A DNA stretch of 64,000 nt from Bacteroidota bacterium (GTDB lineage Bacteria; Bacteroidota; Bacteroidia; NS11-12g; UBA9320), in the NCBI GenBank assembly GCA_018700895.1, contig JABIUV010000026.1:62001-126000 (forward strand). The letters run 5' to 3'. Position 1 is the stretch's first letter. Each line of letters opens with the position of its first letter. Of this stretch, positions 56,666 through 64,000 are shown piece by piece. The position numbers and the translations under genes are program-made. The notes under the pieces were generated by a model. The model was not told the origin of the DNA. It made no database searches and saw only the letters and a list, made by a program, of their open reading frames with translations.

Positions 56666-59600
56666 TTAAAATTTGATAGAAAGTCCAGTCATTATAGTTC
56701 TCGCTTGTGGGTAGAAACCGTAGTCTATACCTGCAGATAAAGCTCCGCCAAATGAACCAAGATCTGGATCATATCCTTGATAATTGGTGATAGTTAATAA
56801 ATTATTTGCTGCGACGTATATACGCGTGCTTGATATTTTCAATCTGCTCAACCTGTTCTTAGGTAAGGTGTATCCTAGCTGTATGTTTCTTAATCGCAAG
56901 AAAGAACCATCTTCTACATAAAAGTCTGAGAAGGTAGTATTACGGTTGAGGTCAGTAGTCAGTCTTGGTGTTTCGTTGGTAGGGTTACTGCCATTCCATC
57001 TGTCGATATTGTAGCCTAATTGGTTAGCATATGGTTGCTGACGCTCGTAGTTACGTATGATTTCTTGGCCGATAGCACTGTATAGATTCGCTGAGAAATC
57101 AAATCCTTTGTAGTCCATATTTAGATTATAACCAAAGGTGAATGTTGGTATCGCGTTACCTAATTCTTTTTGGTCTGAATCATCGCTAAAACTGATTACG
57201 CCGTCACCATTTTGGTCTACAAAGCGTAAATCACCAGGCTTAGCACCATCTTGAACTACTGGTGCATTATCTATCTCTTCTTGACTTTGGAATATTCCGT
57301 CAGTCTCATATCCTATGAAGTAACCTATGGCGTACCCTTCTTGGAAACGAGTTGCCACGTTGCCACCCACACCAAAGTTAGCACCCGGTATGAAATCTAC
57401 TCCATCTGGTACATCAGTTACCTTGTTGCAAATAAAGGTAGTATTCAAGCTTGTGCTCCAATTGAAGTCTTTACGTGTAGGAGCGACATATCCAAGCTCT
57501 ATTTCCACACCTTTATTGCTTACGTCACCTGCATTAATAATAGGTGCGAAACTTCCTGCTCCTGCTGTTCCTAATACACCGGAAACTTCAGGTTGGAAAA
57601 GTAGGTCTCTTGTGTTTTTGATAAAGTAGTTTACCGTTACGTCTACACCTCGCTTTAGTTTAATATCTGTTCCTATATTAAATTGACGTGTAGTTTCCCA
57701 TTTCAAATCGGGATTACCCGCTCTACCTATGGCTGCACCTTTGGTGATTATATCGTCAAAAACATAATCTCCTTCACCGGTAAGCAATCCGCGGTATGCA
57801 AAGTTGGGTATCTGGTCATTACCGCTAATACCATAGCTTACTCTCATTTTCACATAAGAAGCTCTATCCCAGTTGAAAAAATCCTCTTCTGACAGCATCC
57901 AGCTACCAGATACGGTAGGGAATAAACCATAGCGGCTATTCGGTCCAAATTTAGATGAACCATCTCTACGTAGTATCACAGAGCCATTATACTTGGTTGA
58001 GTAACGGTATTGCGTTCTTATGAAGGTAGATAATAGTCGCTCTTGGAACTGAAATGAGTTGGTATTATTCAAAAAACCACCTGGTGCTAAATTGGCCGAA
58101 ATATCGGCATAATCTATACTGTTATTAGGGATGTTGAATGCTGTTCCACCCAAGCCTTGTCCGTTTCTACTGAAGATAGAAATACCAGCCGTAGTTTTTA
58201 AGTTGTGCACTTCACCAAAAGCATATTCGTGATTAACAAAACTCTCAAAGTTGATATCGCTATAAGTGGCTCTTGCCTCGTATACACTAGCTCCTCTATC
58301 TATGGTGGTCCCGGGAGCAATCTCTGCTTGTGTAGGGTCTAAGTCTGCGTTAAGTGCAGTGTTTTGTGCTTTACCTGGACCGTACCATACGAGTGGAGAG
58401 AATACTTTTTGGTCTACCAGTGCAAAGTTGTAATTAAATCTGTTCGTAAATGTAAGGTTATCAAGGATGTCAAAAGCTATTTCTTCTTTACCTACAAACT
58501 TGTCTACGAAGCTGGTATTGTAGATGTTTTGCATTTGTGCTATTGGGTTGATGATATCACTTACCTCTTCCAGATAAGAGTATTGTCCGCTAGCTTCTTG
58601 TACGGGGTCGGTAGGGAATGCATTGATAGTGTTATACAATACTGACCCTATGCCATTCTCAGGCAAGACATCACGCTCTTCGTTGGTATATAAGAATACA
58701 CTACTAAGTCGCATACGTTTGCTCATCTCCGTGTTCAGATTCACACGAGCGTTCATTCTTGTAAAGTTGGCTTTGTCTCCACCTACTATACCATCTTGGC
58801 TGAAATAACTGCCCCCAATAGAGTAGGTAGTTTTGTCGCTACCGCCACTTATAGTGACATTATAACTCTGCATATTTGCATCCTGAAAAACAGCATCTTG
58901 CCAATCCGTGCCTTCTCCCAAAGCTGTGTTGGCAAAAGGAATGGCGTCATTACCATTGGCAAACATTTCATTCTTTAGAACGGCATACTCCGAGGCATTG
59001 AGAAGGTCTAATCGCTTAGCGGTAGATTGCACACCATAATAGGTGCTCAATTCTATTTTTGGTTTTGTATTGGCTCTACCTTGCTTAGTAGTGATAAGGA
59101 TCACTCCATTGGCTGCTCTTACACCGTATATACCAGCGGTAGCATCTTTCAGCACGTTCACCGTTTCTATGTCATTTGGATTCAAGGCATTCAGACCTTC
59201 TGAGTCATATACAACCCCGTCTACAAGTATAAGTGGGTCATTGTCTCCAAAGGTTGATAAACCACGAATACGAATACTTGATCCTCCCCCTGGCGAACCA
59301 GAGTTGGTATTAATCGTTACACCGGCTACCTTGCCTTGTAGAGCTTGGTCTACACGCGGAATGTTTAATTTTTCGAGGTCTTTACCTGCCACATTACTAC
59401 TAGCTCCGGTAAATTCTTTTTTGGTAGATGTACCATAACCTACTACCATAACCTCACTGATACCTACTGAGTTTTCACTAAGTTTGATCTTTACGGTTGT
59501 TTTGCCTAATACAGCGAGTTCGCGTTTCTTGTAACCCGAGTATGTTACTACGAGTACCGTAGTTTTGGGGTTTTCTACAGGGAGAGAAAACGCTCCATTT

Positions 59601-59761
59601 TCGTCGGTTATTCTACCATTAGATGCACCCTTTTCTACGACAGCTGCTCCAATGATGGGTTGGTTGAGACTGTCTGTTACAGTTCCGTTGATGGTGGTCT
59701 GTGCTACTGCAAGAGTGCAAATACACGCTACAATGACCGTTGAGAGAATATGTTTAATCAT
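56666..59761 (-). CDS. susC: SusC-family TonB-dependent glycan transporter
   Basis: 1031 residues: signal peptide (to about 20, AVAQ), carboxypeptidase-regulatory-like domain (about 22-100), plug with VMVVGYGTSTKKEFTG and VDQALQGKVAGV, the SusC hallmark, then the barrel ending in TIMTGLSIKF. It is the first gene of the PUL and would move beta-gluco-oligosaccharides through the outer membrane with energy from TonB. The 363-base gap before it holds a perfect 9-bp inverted repeat but no clean -7 box. Confidence 0.95.
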   Translation of the reverse strand: MIKHILSTVIVACICTLAVAQTTINGTVTDSLNQPIIGAAVVEKGASNGRITDENGAFSLPVENPKTTVLVVTYSGYKKRELAVLGKTTVKIKLSENSVGISEVMVVGYGTSTKKEFTGASSNVAGKDLEKLNIPRVDQALQGKVAGVTINTNSGSPGGGSSIRIRGLSTFGDNDPLILVDGVVYDSEGLNALNPNDIETVNVLKDATAGIYGVRAANGVILITTKQGRANTKPKIELSTYYGVQSTAKRLDLLNASEYAVLKNEMFANGNDAIPFANTALGEGTDWQDAVFQDANMQSYNVTISGGSDKTTYSIGGSYFSQDGIVGGDKANFTRMNARVNLNTEMSKRMRLSSVFLYTNEERDVLPENGIGSVLYNTINAFPTDPVQEASGQYSYLEEVSDIINPIAQMQNIYNTSFVDKFVGKEEIAFDILDNLTFTNRFNYNFALVDQKVFSPLVWYGPGKAQNTALNADLDPTQAEIAPGTTIDRGASVYEARATYSDINFESFVNHEYAFGEVHNLKTTAGISIFSRNGQGLGGTAFNIPNNSIDYADISANLAPGGFLNNTNSFQFQERLLSTFIRTQYRYSTKYNGSVILRRDGSSKFGPNSRYGLFPTVSGSWMLSEEDFFNWDRASYVKMRVSYGISGNDQIPNFAYRGLLTGEGDYVFDDIITKGAAIGRAGNPDLKWETTRQFNIGTDIKLKRGVDVTVNYFIKNTRDLLFQPEVSGVLGTAGAGSFAPIINAGDVSNKGVEIELGYVAPTRKDFNWSTSLNTTFICNKVTDVPDGVDFIPGANFGVGGNVATRFQEGYAIGYFIGYETDGIFQSQEEIDNAPVVQDGAKPGDLRFVDQNGDGVISFSDDSDQKELGNAIPTFTFGYNLNMDYKGFDFSANLYSAIGQEIIRNYERQQPYANQLGYNIDRWNGSNPTNETPRLTTDLNRNTTFSDFYVEDGSFLRLRNIQLGYTLPKNRLSRLKISSTRIYVAANNLLTITNYQGYDPDLGSFGGALSAGIDYGFYPQARTIMTGLSIKF

Positions 59762-60124
59762 AATTTAACGATTTGTTGATGGCGAAGATATAGAAACTTA
59801 TAGTAAAAATCACTATAAGTATATTTTTGATATAGTTATAGGACTTAATCTCCATAAAAACAATGGGTTAAATAAGTTATTTAGACTACTTATATTCTGA
59901 ATTTGTTTAATAAAAATGCAATATTTTCATCAAAAAAATGAACATTAGTTGGTGCTATGATCGTAGGAGAGGAGAAACAGAAAATTATAATCCACCTTGT
60001 TTCTCGACTAGCGTATTGCTGCTGAAAATAGCAAGTGCTATATGGTATTTAAAGAAAAAGAAAAGAAGCGTTTGATTATCCGATACGTGGTTATTCAGAT
60101 GAGAAATACCAACTTAGGTTTTGA
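59762..60124. other. PUL promoter region without a gene
   Basis: 363 bases between fabD and susC, AT-rich, with no ORF worth calling. It holds the inverted repeat at 59796-59820, a weak -7-like TATCTTCG on the minus strand (59790-59783), and an 8-bp repeat GAGAAACA/TGTTTCTC (59972-60005) with an 18-base spacer. No clear terminator for fabD was found. Confidence 0.6.
59796..59820. promoter_or_regulatory. Perfect inverted repeat upstream of susC
   Basis: ACTTATAGT and ACTATAAGT, 9-bp arms with a 7-base spacer, 34 bases before the susC ATG and just upstream of the -7-like TATCTTCG. It is either an operator or a hairpin in the leader, depending on where transcription starts. Confidence 0.5.
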
Positions 60125-61000
60125 CTAGCTGATGCCTGCTCGCTCTACTGATCTATCTATTTTAGCAAGCATTCCTTGCAGTGCTTTGCCTGGACCTACT
60201 TCGGTGAAGCTCGTAGCTCCGTCGGCTATCATATTTTGCACAGACTGTGTCCACTTCACAGAGCTAGTCAACTGGGCTATGAGGTTAGCCTTTATAGTAG
60301 CAGGGTCAGTTTCTCCTTGCGTACTTACATTTTGATATACGGGGCACGATGGTGTGTTAAATGTTGCTTCCTCTATCGCTTTGGCTAGTTCTTCGCGAGC
60401 AGGTTGCATCAGCGGTGAGTGAAAAGCTCCACCTACAGGCAGTTTCAATGCTCTGCGGGCACCTTTTTCGGTAAGCATCTCACACGCTTGGTCTATGCCA
60501 GCATTACTTCCTGATATTACAAGTTGGCCTGGGCAATTGTAGTTAGCCGCTACTACCACTTCGTCTACGCTCGCACATACCTCTTCTACCACAGCATCAT
60601 CTAGTCCGATGATAGCCGCCATTGTGCTTGGGTTTATCTCACAGGCTTTTTGCATAGCATTAGCACGTATTGATACCAGTTTCAATCCATCCTCAAATGA
60701 AAGGCAATCACTAGCTACGAGAGCAGATATCTCACCGAGACTATGTCCTGCCACCATCTCTGGTTTGAAATCGGCCAATGTTTTGGCTAATACCACAGAA
60801 TGCAGAAAAACGGCAGGCTGTGTGATATTGGTTTGCTTTAGGCCTTCGTCTGTGCCTACAAACATTTCGTCGGTGATTCTAAATCCGAGGATGTCATTGG
60901 CTTTTTCGAATAAGGTCTTTGCCTCTTCATTGTTATCGTATAATTCTTTGCCCATTCCTACGAATTGAGCTCCTTGTCCAGGGAATATGTATGCGTTCAT
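60125..61000 (-). CDS. fabD: Malonyl-CoA:ACP transacylase
   Basis: 291 residues from the ATG at 61000 (MNAYIFPGQGAQ); the track start adds 11 residues that do not fit the family. GQGAQ near the start, the active-site Ser87 in GHSLGE and the catalytic His in GAFHSPLM are present. It loads malonyl groups onto acyl carrier protein for fatty-acid synthesis. It is downstream of purA after 45 bases and may share its transcript. Confidence 0.95.
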   Translation of the reverse strand: MNAYIFPGQGAQFVGMGKELYDNNEEAKTLFEKANDILGFRITDEMFVGTDEGLKQTNITQPAVFLHSVVLAKTLADFKPEMVAGHSLGEISALVASDCLSFEDGLKLVSIRANAMQKACEINPSTMAAIIGLDDAVVEEVCASVDEVVVAANYNCPGQLVISGSNAGIDQACEMLTEKGARRALKLPVGGAFHSPLMQPAREELAKAIEEATFNTPSCPVYQNVSTQGETDPATIKANLIAQLTSSVKWTQSVQNMIADGATSFTEVGPGKALQGMLAKIDRSVERAGIS

Positions 61001-61045
61001 TGTTTTTGTTTTAAAAAAATGGTTTGCCAACACCAGTATATAGGT

Positions 61046-62311
61046 CTATTTGATAATCGTCTGGTCCCTACCTGGCCCTACAGAGATGATGCTGATAGGC
61101 GTAGCTATCTGCTTCTCTATATTGGCTATGTAGTTTTGGAAGGTCTGTGGGAGTTCATCGTGATTTTTGATTTGCGTGATGTCCTCTTGCCATCCTGGGT
61201 GTGCTTCGTATACTGATTTGAAATTGTCGGCATTCAAATCAAATGGTACTTCGTTGGTTTCCATACGGTCGCCTTTATAGCTCGTGCCTACCATTATTTC
61301 ATCTATACCACTTAGGCAATCAGCTTTCATCATACAGAGTTCGTCTACACCGCTTAGCATGATGGCATATTTGAGTGCTACGAGGTCTAGCCAGCCAGTT
61401 CTACGCGGTCGGCCTGTAGTAGCTCCAAACTCATTGCCCATCGTACGGATATGCTCACCCATTTCATTATCTAATTCCGATGGGAATGGCCCACTGCCTA
61501 CTCGTGTACAGTACGCTTTGAAAATTCCTTTTACTTTATGGATATGCTTAGGAGCTATTCCTAGTCCTGTAGATACACCTCCTACGGTAGTATTACTACT
61601 GGTGACGAATGGATATGACCCGAAGTCTATATCGAGCATACTCCCTTGTGCTCCTTCGGCTAGGATATAACTTCCATTAGTGATGTGCTCATTTACCAGG
61701 TACTCACTATTAACAAATTGGTACTCACGCAATCGTTCTACTGCCGTGAAGAATTCTTCTTCCATAGCATCGAGGTCAAAATCGGTAAAGCCAAATTGCT
61801 CTACGAGTTGAAGTGATCGTTTCTTTTTCTCGTGATAGTTTTTATCAAAACCAGGAGCAAACAGCTCGCCAATACGTAATCCGCCGCGACCTATTTTTTC
61901 GCGATAAGTAGGTCCGATACCTCGCAGGGTACTGCCTATCTTCTTATCACCTTTGCTCCACTCACTGGCGGCATCCAGTATCTTGTGCGTAGGCATAATG
62001 ATATGAGCTTTGTAAGAGATGCGAAGGTTTTCCTTCACATTAGCTCCAGCTGCCGCTGTACGATCTATCTCCTCCATAAATCGTACAGGATCTATCACTA
62101 CCCCGTTACCAATTATGTTTACACATCCATCGTGGAATATCCCCGAAGGTATGGTGTTGAGTACGTGTTTTTGTCCGTTAAATTCTAAAGAGTGCCCTGC
62201 ATTAGGACCTCCTTGAAAACGAGCTACTACATCATACTTTGGAGTAAGGTAATCGGCAATTTTTCCTTTTCCTTCGTCTCCCCACTGTAGGCCTAATAAT
62301 ACGTCTACCAT
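61046..62311 (-). CDS. purA: Adenylosuccinate synthetase
   Basis: 421 residues, normal length. The N-terminal WGDEGKGKIADYL is the GTP-binding and catalytic signature, and FQGGPNAGHS carries the catalytic His. It converts IMP and aspartate to adenylosuccinate in AMP synthesis. Its ATG follows the TAG of the fur-like gene with no gap, so the two are coupled. Confidence 0.97.
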   Translation of the reverse strand: MVDVLLGLQWGDEGKGKIADYLTPKYDVVARFQGGPNAGHSLEFNGQKHVLNTIPSGIFHDGCVNIIGNGVVIDPVRFMEEIDRTAAAGANVKENLRISYKAHIIMPTHKILDAASEWSKGDKKIGSTLRGIGPTYREKIGRGGLRIGELFAPGFDKNYHEKKKRSLQLVEQFGFTDFDLDAMEEEFFTAVERLREYQFVNSEYLVNEHITNGSYILAEGAQGSMLDIDFGSYPFVTSSNTTVGGVSTGLGIAPKHIHKVKGIFKAYCTRVGSGPFPSELDNEMGEHIRTMGNEFGATTGRPRRTGWLDLVALKYAIMLSGVDELCMMKADCLSGIDEIMVGTSYKGDRMETNEVPFDLNADNFKSVYEAHPGWQEDITQIKNHDELPQTFQNYIANIEKQIATPISIISVGPGRDQTIIK

Positions 62312-62809
62312 CTATTTTATATCTACTACTTTTACTTGATTGTCACAATTTAGGCACAACCCGAGGTCATCTACCAGCGGGTTCCCGTACAAATTCAGTG
62401 AATGTCTTGATACTTCAAAATTGAGCAATTCTGCCATTTTGGAAGCAATTTGTTGTATTCTCGGGTCGCAAAATTCCATTACTTTTCCGCAGGTGTTGCA
62501 AATGATATGGTCGTGCTGCTTGTACCCGTATGCTTGCTCAAATTGAGCCATATTCTGCCCAAACTGATGCTTGATTACTAGTCCGCATTCCTGAAGCAAA
62601 TCGAGTGTATTGTACACCGTGGCTCTACTTACATGGTAGTTGCGGTTTTTCATTTGGATGTATAGCGTATCCACATCAAAGTGCTTCTTGTTGCTATATA
62701 TTTCATCCAAAATAGCATAACGCTCGGGGGTCTTACGCTGACCTTTTTTTTCGAGGTAAGCTGTAAATAGATTTTTTACATCTTCTTTTATATCTTTTGC
62801 GTTATCCAT
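62312..62809 (-). CDS. fur: Fur-family metal-responsive repressor
   Basis: 165 residues. Winged-helix DNA-binding part with [13 protein letters not shown] and [14 protein letters not shown], metal site around KQHDHIIC, and two zinc pairs (CNTC and CLNC). Fur/PerR proteins control iron uptake or peroxide defence. The choice between Fur and PerR cannot be made by eye. The relA/spoT-fur-purA order is common in Bacteroidota. It lies two bases after the relA/spoT stop. Confidence 0.88.
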   Translation of the reverse strand: MDNAKDIKEDVKNLFTAYLEKKGQRKTPERYAILDEIYSNKKHFDVDTLYIQMKNRNYHVSRATVYNTLDLLQECGLVIKHQFGQNMAQFEQAYGYKQHDHIICNTCGKVMEFCDPRIQQIASKMAELLNFEVSRHSLNLYGNPLVDDLGLCLNCDNQVKVVDIK

Positions 62810-62811
62810 GC

Positions 62812-64000
62812 TTAACTTGTTAGTTTTGGGATGTTCTCCAGGTCTATTCGTTTTACTTTTATATACTCGTCTATTCCTTTCAGTTCCTCCATTAATTGCT
62901 CAAGGTGTTGTTTATCAGTTACCTGCAGCATTAATTTGCCCAGGAACGTCCCGTCCAAGGATTCAAAACTGATTGATTTCATGTTTACTTTCAACTGTTT
63001 GGATACAATGTCAGTAACTTTACCTACTAAGCCTAGTGAATCTATCCCTCTAATTTCGAGTGCAGCCTCAAATTCTTCTTCAATATTACCTTGGCCGGCC
63101 CATCGTGCTTTTATGATGCGATAGCCATATTTCGACATGAGATTTTGAGCATTTTTGCACGCCGTTTGATGTATTTTTACTTCTCCACCTACGGTGATAA
63201 AACCTACTACCTGATCACCAGGAATGGGATTACAACAATTGGCAAAGGTGTAGTCCATATCAATAGTAGCATCGCCTAGGAGTAACTCTCTCGATGTTTT
63301 GGACGTGAGCTTGCTGGGGTCTAATCGTTCTGTACCTGGCTTGTGTACCTTGGTGGTTTCTACCAGTATTTCAGATAGTTTTATTTTTTCCTTATCCAGC
63401 GTACCGGCACCTATTTGGTAAGTAAGCTCTAGTTCATCTTCTGTTTTGAAAAACGCTACCAGTTTGTTGAGATTATCTACCGTATAGGGGAAACCGGTAT
63501 TTTTCATCTTGCGGCCTAATGCTTCTTTGCCTAGGGCAGCAACTACTCGTTTTTCATCCTTGAGACTTTGTTTTATCTTGTTTTTAGCCTTAGATGTTTT
63601 TACAAAATTGAGCCAATCTTTATTGGGTTTTTGTTTGGCACTAGTGAGTATTTCTATTTGGTCGCCATTTTTTATTTCATAACTCAATGGGACTAACTTG
63701 CCATTTACCTTAGCTCCCAGACATTTGGCTCCCACTTCTGAGTGTATGTCAAAGGCAAAATCTAATGCTGTTGCACCTTTAGGCAACTTGCGAAGCATTC
63801 CTTTTGGGGTAAATGCAAATACTTCCTTGGCGTAGAGGTTCATTTTGAACTCGTCTAGGAAGTCGAGTGCTGTCCCGTCTTGGTCTTCTAGTATCTCGCG
63901 TATTTGCGTAAGCCAATTATCTAGATTATTGCTAGAGTTGGCATTCTTCTTGTCTTTATATTTCCAGTGGGCGGCGTAACCTTTTTCGGCTATGGCATCC
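62812..64000 (-). CDS. RelA/SpoT-family (p)ppGpp synthetase/hydrolase, C-terminal part
   Basis: The frame continues to the right edge, beyond the internal Met used in the track (63843), so about 396 C-terminal residues are seen. The end of the synthetase domain is visible at the edge ([13 protein letters not shown]), then TGS ([24 protein letters not shown]), the helical and zinc-finger parts ([16 protein letters not shown]) and the ACT domain. It makes and degrades the starvation alarmone. Whether the hydrolase site is active is outside the window. It is the first visible gene of the relA/spoT-fur-purA-fabD run. Confidence 0.92.
   Translation of the reverse strand, partial: DAIAEKGYAAHWKYKDKKNANSSNNLDNWLTQIREILEDQDGTALDFLDEFKMNLYAKEVFAFTPKGMLRKLPKGATALDFAFDIHSEVGAKCLGAKVNGKLVPLSYEIKNGDQIEILTSAKQKPNKDWLNFVKTSKAKNKIKQSLKDEKRVVAALGKEALGRKMKNTGFPYTVDNLNKLVAFFKTEDELELTYQIGAGTLDKEKIKLSEILVETTKVHKPGTERLDPSKLTSKTSRELLLGDATIDMDYTFANCCNPIPGDQVVGFITVGGEVKIHQTACKNAQNLMSKYGYRIIKARWAGQGNIEEEFEAALEIRGIDSLGLVGKVTDIVSKQLKVNMKSISFESLDGTFLGKLMLQVTDKQHLEQLMEELKGIDEYIKVKRIDLENIPKLTS

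Noticed and set aside
62812-63843. A 343-residue short TGS-ACT protein as a separate gene
   Set aside because: The frame continues upstream with the conserved end of a RelA/SpoT synthetase domain to the window edge, so the Met is internal.

Overview
The window comes from the chromosome of a member of the Bacteroidota. Signs are Bacteroidota-type promoters (TTTG, about 19 bases, TAnnTTTG), two secreted proteins with type IX secretion (T9SS) C-terminal sorting domains, a PorD-like gene, a SusC/SusD pair, and the bamD-rpoZ-coaBC-porD order. The organism looks free-living and glycan-degrading, plausibly marine because the polysaccharide locus fits laminarin-type beta-1,3-glucan. Genus cannot be told from the window. 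No phage, insertion sequence, CRISPR array or rRNA was seen.

Layout. 1-7.5 kb: start of lgt (cut by the window edge), a membrane protein of unknown function, a GT2 synthase overlapping a NodB-type deacetylase, a TolC/MacA-like export pair, a small membrane protein, pyrE and a NUDIX hydrolase. 7.5-14.5 kb: a TonB-dependent receptor followed by a T9SS-secreted esterase-like protein without its catalytic serine, an alpha/beta hydrolase, and two tandem TetR-like regulators. 14.7-17.9 kb: bamD-rpoZ-coaBC-porD operon, where coaBC has no ordinary start codon. 18-23 kb: serine-palmitoyltransferase-like enzyme, helix-hairpin-helix protein, acyl-CoA dehydrogenase, rpsU, a XerC-type recombinase and a hibernation factor. 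23.1-36.1 kb: the translation/transcription block tRNA-Thr/Tyr/Gly/Thr, tuf, tRNA-Trp, secE, nusG, rplKAJL, rpoBC, with an attenuator-like hairpin before rpoB. 36.2-40.8 kb: DUF3467 protein, lipoprotein, chromate transporter, a T9SS-secreted putative glycan-binding protein, a NUDIX-winged-helix (NrtR-like) regulator and an SDR oxidoreductase. 40.8-59.8 kb: a large beta-glucan polysaccharide utilisation locus (PUL) on the minus strand. 60.1-64 kb: relA/spoT (cut by the edge), fur-like, purA, fabD.

The PUL is the most interesting part. In transcript order it encodes SusC, SusD, a surface PKD/glycan-binding lipoprotein, GH16, an unclassified clan GH-A lipoprotein, a large signal-less GH149-type beta-1,3-glucan phosphorylase, GH3, lipoprotein GH17, GH30, a GPH/MFS sugar transporter and a signal-less GH17. 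Residues after the lipoprotein cysteines suggest the binding protein and GH16 face outward while GH3, GH17 and the GH-A enzyme face the periplasm. The model is outside cutting and debranching, SusCD import, periplasmic trimming, inner-membrane import of oligosaccharides, and cytosolic phosphorolysis to glucose-1-phosphate, which saves ATP. A terminator-like hairpin splits the capture genes from the enzyme genes. A nearby T9SS protein carries the same putative binding module as the PUL lipoprotein, and a NUDIX-type regulator with a palindrome over its own promoter lies between them. Product calls rest on motif recognition by eye; no database search was run.
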